In this document: in pieces, positions 50,516 through 56,096 of the stretch
Layout: each line of letters opens with the position of its first letter
How positions within the stretch are numbered: the stretch's first letter is position 1
Assembly: GCF_017115085.1 (NCBI RefSeq)
Contig: NZ_JABXKJ010000252.1
Span: forward strand, 1 to 56,096
Direction: 5' to 3'
From: Nostoc sp. NMS7
GTDB lineage: Bacteria > Cyanobacteriota > Cyanobacteriia > Cyanobacteriales > Nostocaceae
Length of the DNA stretch: 56,096 bases
The notes under the pieces: generated by a model
What the model saw: only the letters and a program-made list of their open reading frames with translations
Database searches by the model: none
Told to the model about the DNA's origin: nothing
Translations under genes and position numbers: made by a program

Positions 50516-51058
50516 ATGTCCCTGACGCTTGAAGACTTGGAAAAAATGCAGCAACAGTATCCCGACTATTGCATGGAACTAGTCAAGGGTAATATTATTG
50601 TTATGAGTCCATCAGGATACGAATCAGATGAGGTCGCAGCTGAAATGGTAGCCCAGTTACGTAACTGGGTTAGACCGCGCAAACTGGGACGAACAGCAGC
50701 TTCTAGCGCTGGTTTCAGATTGCCAAATTTAGATTTGCGCGCACCGGATGCTTCATTTGTTTTAGCCGAACGCTTGCGTCGCAGTCCCAAGTCTTTTGCT
50801 CAATTGGCTCCCGATTTGACTGTCGAGGTGAAGTCCCCTAGTGATAAATTAGAGGATCTGAGAGCCAAGATTAAAGAATTTCTGAGTTTGGGAACTAAGG
50901 TAGGAATTTTGCTCAATCCAGATGAACGGATTGTTGAAGTTTATAACTTTGGACAAGAGGCAATAATACTTCGTGATGGCGATATTTTAACAGTTCCCGA
51001 ACTGCTCCCAGGATGGGAAGTACCAATTGCAGATTTGTGGCCTCTAGAGTTTGACTAG
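50516..51058 (+). CDS. Uma2 family protein (PD-(D/E)XK-like endonuclease fold)
   Basis: 180 residues, single Uma2 (DUF820) domain, a family greatly expanded in cyanobacteria with a restriction-endonuclease-like fold and no proven role. Visible motifs: ELVKGNIIVMSPSG (the E of the fold core), RAPDASFV (D) and LTVEVKSPSDKLEDL, the ExK catalytic pattern, then KIKEFLSLGTKVGILLNP and the C-terminal LPGWEVPIADLW. The active-site residues are intact. A GAGG lies 4-7 bases before the ATG. It is an isolated gene after the STAND cluster. Confidence 0.93.
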   Translation: MSLTLEDLEKMQQQYPDYCMELVKGNIIVMSPSGYESDEVAAEMVAQLRNWVRPRKLGRTAASSAGFRLPNLDLRAPDASFVLAERLRRSPKSFAQLAPDLTVEVKSPSDKLEDLRAKIKEFLSLGTKVGILLNPDERIVEVYNFGQEAIILRDGDILTVPELLPGWEVPIADLWPLEFD

Positions 51059-51061
51059 GAT

Positions 51062-51110
51062 AATTACGAATTACGAATTACGAATTACGAATTACGAATT
51101 ACGAATTATT
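51062..51110. repeat. Heptanucleotide tandem repeat (AATTACG)
   Basis: Six perfect copies of AATTACG at 51062-51103 with a further partial unit to 51110. Short tandem heptamers like this are a known feature of heterocystous cyanobacteria. The array runs into the 3' end of the methyltransferase gene and encodes its last residues. Confidence 0.9.
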
Positions 51111-51895
51111 TTAACTTTCTGGAGTTTAAAAACTACCGAATATGGACGTGTTTTGGAATTGAAAAGCTTCTGGTCGTTTTCTGCAAGATGATATCGCTCT
51201 GGGGTAATTCTTGGCTCTTCAAATTCGTCCACAGAAAAACCTGCTGCCTTAAAAGCTTTCCAGTAATCGGAAATAGGACGATGAAACCAGATAAATGGTG
51301 TTGTAAAATGGTTCCAAGGTTGGTCATTGCGTTGCGTCCTTTCAAAATAAGAAGAAGCCCAACTATAGCAAACCGTCCCATCCTCATTTACAGTCGTCGA
51401 GTCGCCTTGGGGAAAGCAAGGATGTAAGAACACCAGGATTGCAATACCACTAGGCTTGAGAACTCGATTAAATGCCCTTATTGCTCCTTCGAGATCAAGC
51501 AAATCCATGAGAACGTAATTGGAGATGATCAGATCAAATTGTTCATCTGGAAGCGATTTGAGTTCAGTGCATGAATCCAAATGAAAATCTATATCTAGAT
51601 TATTTTGGCTAGCTCTGAATTGGGCAATTTCGATCATTTGAGGTGAAAAATCTACAGCAGTTACACTGGCTCCTTTAAGGCAAAGCTGGCGTGCCAGATA
51701 TCCTGTGCCACAACCAGCATCGAGGACAGACAATCCCGCAACATTACCAGCGAAACTCCATAGTACTGGATCTGAGTTGAGAATTCGATTGCCGTCGCCA
51801 TCTTCGCCAACTTGAATATCCCAGTCTCTAGCTCTATTATCCCAGAGTTCAAGTATTTCTTTCTCGCTAATGTTTGCCATTATTTCTTCAGTCAT
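51092..51895 (-). CDS. Class I SAM-dependent methyltransferase
   Basis: 267 residues. The Rossmann motifs are clear: motif I SVLDAGCGTGYLARQL (~57-72), then SVTAVDFSPQMIEIA (acidic residue at the end of strand 2) and the LIISNYVLMDLLDLEGAIRA region. The C-terminal half (PWNHFTTPFIWFHRPISDYW) suggests a small-molecule methyltransferase of the UbiE/MenG-like group. The substrate is unknown. AGGAGG lies 5 bases before the ATG at 51895, fixing the start. The last codons (IIRNS) are made by the heptamer repeat, so the C-terminus probably differs from homologues. Confidence 0.9.
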   Translation of the reverse strand: MTEEIMANISEKEILELWDNRARDWDIQVGEDGDGNRILNSDPVLWSFAGNVAGLSVLDAGCGTGYLARQLCLKGASVTAVDFSPQMIEIAQFRASQNNLDIDFHLDSCTELKSLPDEQFDLIISNYVLMDLLDLEGAIRAFNRVLKPSGIAILVFLHPCFPQGDSTTVNEDGTVCYSWASSYFERTQRNDQPWNHFTTPFIWFHRPISDYWKAFKAAGFSVDEFEEPRITPERYHLAENDQKLFNSKTRPYSVVFKLQKVKIIRNS

Positions 51896-52251
51896 ATCTT
51901 CCTCCTGAAAAGAATAACTTAATTATTTTTACATAGATATCTGCTAAAAATTATGGTATTTTGCAGTCCTGTACTACATTGAATGCCCTATTGAATTAGG
52001 AGAGTAAACTCCAAGATCAAAATTTTACAAGATCAAGATTAAGTGGTTACGCAAAATTATTTAAGCTATAAATGCTAACCCAAAAGCTATAAACGATTCG
52101 CTACGAACTTATGCAAAGCTGTACTTAGCGATCGCAATTCCGAAAAAAGAATAAAACTATCAAGATTTGGCAACTACCATAGTGATTTAGTCCCTGATCA
52201 ACTGAGTAACGGTAGAATATACCTAATTTTCGTACCTTCAAAAGCCAAACT
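51896..52251. other. Spacer between the methyltransferase and ycf23
   Basis: AT-rich. Traces such as GTTACGCAAAATTA (52044) and ACTTATGCAAAG (52108) recall MITE ends of the 5894 family, much decayed. No gene; it should hold both divergent promoters. Confidence 0.45.
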
Positions 52252-52995
52252 ATGACGATGCATTCTACACTCAAACGTGCATTTAATAACCGCCGCGTTC
52301 TAAAAGTGATCACCGGCTTAAATAACTTCGACGCCGCTAGTGTCGCCGCTACCGTTAAAGCTGCTGATTTTGGCGGTGCTACTTTTGTCGATATTGCCGC
52401 CGATGCAACCTTAGTCCAGCTAGCTAAAAGTTTGACAAATTTACCAATTTGTGTATCGGCAGTAGAACCAGATAAATTTGTGCAAGCTGTGGCAGCTGGT
52501 GCTGATTTAATTGAAATCGGAAATTTCGATTCCTTCTATGCTCAAGGACGGCGCTTTGAGGCTCCAGAAGTGCTAGCGCTGACTAAGCAAACCCGCGCTC
52601 TCTTCCCGGAAATCACCCTATCTGTCACGGTTCCCCACATCTTGGAACTAGATCAACAGGTACAGCTAGCAGAAGAACTAGTGAAAGCGGGAGCGGACAT
52701 TATCCAAACCGAAGGCGGCACTAGCAGTAATCCAGTTCACCCAGGAACTTTAGGATTAATTGAAAAAGCTGCCCCCACCTTGGCAGCAGCTTTTGAGATT
52801 TCCCGCGTGGTGTCAGTGCCAGTATTGTGTGCTTCCGGCATTTCTAACGTTACCGCACCATTAGCGATCGCTGCTGGTGCGGCTGGTGTTGGTGTTGGTT
52901 CCGCCATTAACCAACTCAATAGCGAAGTCGCCATGATTGCTGCCGTGCGTGGCTTGGTGGAAGCGTTAGCGACTGCAAATGCAGTAATGAAATGA
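52252..52995 (+). CDS. ycf23: DUF561 protein (Ycf23)
   Basis: 247 residues, the DUF561/Ycf23 family shared by cyanobacteria and algal plastids. A TIM-barrel pattern is visible: KVITGLNNFD, FGGATFVDIAAD, ICVSAVEP, DLIEIGNFDSFY, LSVTVPHILEL, ADIIQTEGGTSSNP and VPVLCASGISNVTAPLAIAAG (each quoted in part), the last resembling a phosphate-binding loop. The exact reaction is unknown. The start is MTMHSTLKRAFNNRRVLK; the second ATG at 52258 is possible. It is a single gene. Confidence 0.93.
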   Translation: MTMHSTLKRAFNNRRVLKVITGLNNFDAASVAATVKAADFGGATFVDIAADATLVQLAKSLTNLPICVSAVEPDKFVQAVAAGADLIEIGNFDSFYAQGRRFEAPEVLALTKQTRALFPEITLSVTVPHILELDQQVQLAEELVKAGADIIQTEGGTSSNPVHPGTLGLIEKAAPTLAAAFEISRVVSVPVLCASGISNVTAPLAIAAGAAGVGVGSAINQLNSEVAMIAAVRGLVEALATANAVMK

Positions 52996-53096
52996 GTGAT
53001 GAGTTAGGGGTGATGAGTTATGAGTTGAAGAAACTTTTATTTATTCAAAACTCCCAACTCCTGTACAGACGCGATTAATCGCGTCTCTCCCAACTC
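52996..53096. repeat. GTTAGGAGT-type and AGACGCGATTAATCGCGTCT repeats
   Basis: GAGTTATGAGTTGAAG and ACTCCCAACTCCT units flank the palindrome at 53067-53086. It lies between convergent ycf23 and the aminotransferase gene, whose last codons extend into the CTCCTAACTCCTAAC repeat. Confidence 0.7.
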
Positions 53097-54245
53097 CTAA
53101 CTCCTAACTTCCTTCAACGCATAAATCACCTGATCTTGCTGCTGTTGTGTGAGTTCTGGGAACATAGGCAAGGATATGACTTCATGGCAAGCTTGCTCTG
53201 CTATTGGTAAGTCCCCAATTTGATAACCCAGACTTTGATAAACTGGCTGCAAATGTAAAGGGTGGGGGTAGTAAATCATTGAACTCACGCCCTGTTCTTG
53301 CAATTGACTACGCAGCCAATCTCGATATTTGGCGCTAGAACCATTTCGCCCTTCGCCTGAGATGCGAATAGTGTATTGATTCCATACCCCAATACCCCCA
53401 GGTAATTCTTGGGGCGGGATTATCCCTGGAATTTTACTGAGGAACTGGTAGTAATAGTTGGCAATATCTCGTCGGTGATCATTCCAAATATCTAAATAAC
53501 GTAGCTTAATCTGCAAAATAGCCGCTTGGAGAGCATCTAAGCGGCTATTTACACCGATTTCTTCGTGTAAATATCGAATTTTACTACCATGATCCCGTAG
53601 TATTCGCAGTTTAGTGGCGATCGCTGGATCATTAGTCGTTATTGCCCCACCATCGCCACAACCACCAAGATTTTTGGTAGGGTAGAAACTAAAGCAACCA
53701 ATATGTCCAATGCTTCCAAGTTTTTGATCAGCCCAAATTCCGCCTGTAGACTGAGCGCAATCTTCAATTATTGATAAATTGTAAGACTGAGCGATCGCCA
53801 TCAATGATGTCATATCCACAGGTTGTCCAAATAGGTGAACCGGGATAATCGCTTTGGTTTTGGGTGTAATCACCGCCGCTACTTGCTCCACATCCAAATT
53901 AAACGTAGTAGCGTCAATATCAACGAAAACAGGCTTTGCACCCACGGCGCTAATCACTTCCGATGTCGCAATAAAGGTGAAAGGCGTTGTAATCACTTCA
54001 TCGCCTGCACCAATTTCCAAGGCTCGTAACGCTAAGTAGAGCGCATCAGTACCAGAATTACAAGCCACACATTCACTAACAGTATTATAAGCAGCAAACT
54101 GTTGCTCAAAGCCTTCGACTAAGGGGCCGCCGATATAGCGGCCAGAAGCCAGAACCTCTAAGACGGCTGCACTTACTTCTGCTTCAATGCTGGTGTATTG
54201 CTGCTTGATATCAAAGGCAGGGATGGGATTTACACTTTGGATCAT
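53097..54245 (-). CDS. DegT/DnrJ/EryC1/StrS family sugar aminotransferase
   Basis: PLP enzyme that usually aminates nucleotide-linked keto sugars for surface polysaccharides or glycosylation. 382 residues. Seen are the N-terminal ASGRYIGGPLVEGFE, the CNSGTDALYLAL substrate loop, IEDCAQSTGG (the aspartate that pairs with the PLP nitrogen), and the PLP lysine in CFSFYPTKNLGGCGDGG. The frame opens at ATG 54272; the ATG at 54245 (MIQSVNPIPAFDIKQQY) is preferred from the family start. There is no sugar-nucleotide neighbour in the window, so the pathway is unclear. Confidence 0.94.
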   Translation of the reverse strand: MIQSVNPIPAFDIKQQYTSIEAEVSAAVLEVLASGRYIGGPLVEGFEQQFAAYNTVSECVACNSGTDALYLALRALEIGAGDEVITTPFTFIATSEVISAVGAKPVFVDIDATTFNLDVEQVAAVITPKTKAIIPVHLFGQPVDMTSLMAIAQSYNLSIIEDCAQSTGGIWADQKLGSIGHIGCFSFYPTKNLGGCGDGGAITTNDPAIATKLRILRDHGSKIRYLHEEIGVNSRLDALQAAILQIKLRYLDIWNDHRRDIANYYYQFLSKIPGIIPPQELPGGIGVWNQYTIRISGEGRNGSSAKYRDWLRSQLQEQGVSSMIYYPHPLHLQPVYQSLGYQIGDLPIAEQACHEVISLPMFPELTQQQQDQVIYALKEVRS

Positions 54246-54555
54246 GAGTTCTGATTTTATCGGGAGATACATAAGGATGCACTTCGACAGTCAATTTTTG
54301 CTTAATCAAATAGGAGCTACTGAAAGACTATCGCCCAAGATACGCATCTATTAGGGTTTTTACTTAAATCGTCGGGCGGGAAACTACCGCACATTTAATT
54401 TACAGATAGTAGGCATACTAGGTGTTTGCCATTTTAAGGTTGTACCATTTTGAATTGATGAAAGTGATATATATCAACCAAGATCCAACACATCGGATCA
54501 AAGTTCCTCTTGTGTGCGCTGCTTTGAAAAGAAAATACCAGGAAATAGAGAACTC

Positions 54556-55332
54556 ATGCCGGATTTAATCAAGCTGGATTTTGTGGATTTAGCTATTGCT
54601 GTGGGATTGATGGCGTTCGCCATTGGTTTATCTGCCTGGGAAAAATTAGGATTAGAGTTGAACTTAGCCCTTGCTACTGGGAGAACCATTTTACAACTTC
54701 TTGTATTGGGATACATTTTAGATTTCATCTTGGCTTTAGACAATGCTTGGGCAGTTTTGGCGCTATTAGCAATAATGCTGACAATTACGGCGATTGTCGC
54801 ACGAAATCGCATCAGCCAAAAAATTCCTCATCTATTGCCTTTGGTATGGGGTGCAATTTTAATTAGTACCGCCCTGACAGTGCTTTACACCAACTTTTTG
54901 ATCATTCAACCAGAGAGATGGTACGAACCACACTATATAATTCCCCTGGCAGGCATAGTTTTAGGTAATGCTACCAATGCAGCTGCGATCGCAGGCGATC
55001 GCCTTGTCAGCACCATTAACTCCAGCCATCTGGAAATAGAAACCCATTTGAGCTTAGGTGCAACTCCAGAGCAAGCAGTTAGTCAGTATCGTAAAGATGC
55101 CATCAAAGCCGGATTGATTCCCACTCTCAATCAAATGATACTCATAGGTATGGTCGCAATACCAGGAATTACCACCGGACAGTTATTAGCTGCTGTTAAA
55201 CCCTTGGATGCTGTATCCTACGAAATTTTGATTATGTTCATGGTGGCTTTCGCTAACTTGTTGACAACAGTTTTAGTCACGAAGGGATTGTGTCGTCAGT
55301 TTTTTAATTCTGCCACGCAGTTGGTGAGGTGA
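54556..55332 (+). CDS. FetB-like ABC transporter permease (UPF0014 family)
   Basis: 258 residues from ATG 54556 (frame open from 54514). About seven membrane spans. The family is recognised by LATGRTILQLLVLGYILDFI, PLAGIVLGNATNAAAIAGDR and the cytoplasmic block IETHLSLGATPEQAVSQYRK, followed by PGITTGQLLAA. In E. coli FetB with the ATPase FetA exports iron and gives oxidative stress resistance. No FetA-type ATPase gene is adjacent here, so the partner must lie elsewhere. The last 29 bp overlap the convergent antitoxin gene. Confidence 0.9.
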   Translation: MPDLIKLDFVDLAIAVGLMAFAIGLSAWEKLGLELNLALATGRTILQLLVLGYILDFILALDNAWAVLALLAIMLTITAIVARNRISQKIPHLLPLVWGAILISTALTVLYTNFLIIQPERWYEPHYIIPLAGIVLGNATNAAAIAGDRLVSTINSSHLEIETHLSLGATPEQAVSQYRKDAIKAGLIPTLNQMILIGMVAIPGITTGQLLAAVKPLDAVSYEILIMFMVAFANLLTTVLVTKGLCRQFFNSATQLVR

Positions 55333-55603
55333 AGGGATTAATCTCAAGCTTCAAAGCTTCCCACTGAGCTGGGGCAAATTCTGCCTCCATCTGTAAAACT
55401 TCCCTTTGATATTCTAGGTCATTTGCCATTTCTGCTAAGGCTGCATCAATTTCTGCCCGTTTTTCAGCAGCTAGTTCACGCCGTAATGCCCATGTTACAA
55501 ACTCGTTGCGGCTTTTGGCTTTTCCTGACTGAATGGCTTTATCCGTTGCCTCTAACAAATCCTTTGGGAGGATCAACGTTGTGCGAACTGTCTGTTGCTC
55601 CAT
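55304..55603 (-). CDS. Ribbon-helix-helix antitoxin-like protein without a visible toxin
   Basis: 99 residues. MEQQTVRTTLILPKDLLEAT followed by KSRNEFVTWALRREL is an RHH DNA-binding domain (residues ~1-50). The acidic helical tail (EIDAALAEMANDLEYQREVL) looks like a toxin-binding region of the MazE/CopG type. No toxin gene is next to it: the frame ends inside the convergent permease gene, so a downstream partner appears to have been lost. The ATG at 55603 is the natural start. Confidence 0.8.
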   Translation of the reverse strand: MEQQTVRTTLILPKDLLEATDKAIQSGKAKSRNEFVTWALRRELAAEKRAEIDAALAEMANDLEYQREVLQMEAEFAPAQWEALKLEINPFTSPTAWQN

Positions 55604-55891
55604 ACCGTTCTAGCAAATGATGTTTGCTTTGATGACTTTTATAACATCATTTTATTCATAATTGATTTCTTTCTATTGCAGTACGTTAGACATAAGGTTG
55701 TAACGCAACGGCAGTTATGATCTAAGGAAGCCTGAGCTACACCTGCCTCCCCTACTTAAGATTTGCACCTCATTGCGGCTCTACCGCGAGTAAACTTGGA
55801 TCTAGGCAAAAGTCCTAGAAAAAATACTTAAATTTGCATCTCACATTTTATTAAAAAAAGTGACGGAGTTTTCAATAAAAGGTAAATTAAA
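55604..55891. other. Spacer before the last gene
   Basis: AT-rich, with no repeat of the families seen elsewhere and no gene. It must hold the promoters of the RHH antitoxin and of the short gene at 55892. Confidence 0.45.
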
Positions 55892-56056
55892 ATGGCATTT
55901 AGTAATTATAAAAGTATTAGCACAGTCATTAACAAGTTTCAAATTAAATATGTACAGTCTAACTTTATGTTGGAACTAGGATTTCCTGTTGAACAATCTT
56001 TTAAAGAAGAATTAGATTTGCTATTTACAGATGGAGTTATTGTATCCGCTCAATAA
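55892..56056 (+). CDS. Short protein, probably the N-terminal part of a Nostoc-type family
   Basis: 54 residues from ATG 55892 (AAAGG 9 bases upstream) to TAA 56054. The start MAFSNYKSISTVINKFQIKY resembles the N-terminus MAFSxYKxIxxVxxxFQIKY of ~200-residue cyanobacterial proteins of unknown, perhaps nuclease-like, function that I recall; this was not checked by search. In those the protein continues well past residue 54, so this copy looks truncated. No rescue frame is visible before the window ends. Confidence 0.5.
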   Translation: MAFSNYKSISTVINKFQIKYVQSNFMLELGFPVEQSFKEELDLLFTDGVIVSAQ

Positions 56057-56096
56057 GTTGCGGTAAGCAAAAATTATTAGCGATTGTTGAATCAAT

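Noticed and set aside
50308..50532. 74-codon frame overlapping the Uma2 start
   Set aside because: No family resemblance, overlaps the well-supported Uma2 gene and is partly HIP1 repeat sequence.
52125..52313. 62-codon minus-strand frame upstream of ycf23
   Set aside because: Antisense to the ycf23 start and its leader, with no conserved features.

Overview
The window comes from a filamentous, probably heterocyst-forming cyanobacterium of the Nostoc/Anabaena type. Signs seen in the sequence: many copies of the HIP1 octamer GCGATCGC, photosynthesis-lineage genes (ndhB, a Tic22 family gene, ycf23, an NSI/Ycf52-like acetyltransferase), and intergenic spaces packed with small dispersed repeats of the kinds common in Nostoc genomes. 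The assignment to genus is inference; no rRNA is present.

Layout. 1-4.4 kb: a membrane-anchored protein of unknown function cut by the window edge, mnmG, and a VanY-like peptidase. 4.4-6.0 kb: a repeat-dense spacer holding a ~316-bp MITE-like element, a 20-bp tandem repeat and a 113-bp MITE with perfect 14-bp ends. 6.0-8.8 kb: a 921-residue secreted RTX protein with an internal duplication. 9.2-24.2 kb: mainly housekeeping genes (mutS2, ndhB, a WD40 protein, a Zur-controlled COG0523 GTPase, a non-canonical alpha/beta hydrolase, sufE-like, an RRM protein, a TPR plus degenerate M48 protein, prfC, a DUF4870 protein). 24.6-29.6 kb: hemB, then a run of small toxin/antitoxin-like and decayed genes (RHH antitoxin with PIN toxin, two AbrB-like proteins, an orphan WHH nuclease domain with a possible immunity partner, a headless serine protease, and the DUF6887/DUF6888 pair with a stop in one). 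29.9-33.6 kb: pdhB, secD, secF. 33.6-35.5 kb: an IS200/IS605-type element with divergent tnpA and tnpB. 35.5-43.7 kb: a membrane protein, two related GNATs, a degenerate histidine kinase, a TsaC-like protein, prmC, tic22, tRNA-Pro, an ACT-domain protein and an alpha/beta hydrolase. 43.7-44.5 kb: IS630 and ParG-like remnants. 44.5-56.1 kb: mnmA, a SPOR-like secreted protein, two small membrane proteins, a STAND NTPase split by a stop codon, a Uma2 protein, a methyltransferase, ycf23, a DegT aminotransferase, a FetB-like permease, an RHH antitoxin and a small truncated-looking gene.

How genes work together. mnmG and mnmA both act on the wobble uridine of tRNA, tsaC-like acts on A37, and prmC and prfC both serve translation termination. 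secD and secF overlap and form one translocon unit. The COG0523 GTPase has a Zur-type box just upstream, so it is probably induced by zinc starvation. The hemB product next to the toxin/antitoxin region has zinc-type cysteines.

The main unexplained structure is in the repeats. One family consists of paired hairpins whose loops are reverse complements of each other, with different loop sequences in different copies, so kissing-loop pairing may be conserved. Repeat insertions also appear to have entered coding sequences: in frame in mutS2 and in the RRM protein linker, and with a stop codon in the PIN toxin gene. Several other genes carry single lesions (in-frame TGA in the DUF6888 gene, one-base homopolymer frameshift in the ParG-like gene, in-frame TAA followed at once by ATG in the STAND gene).
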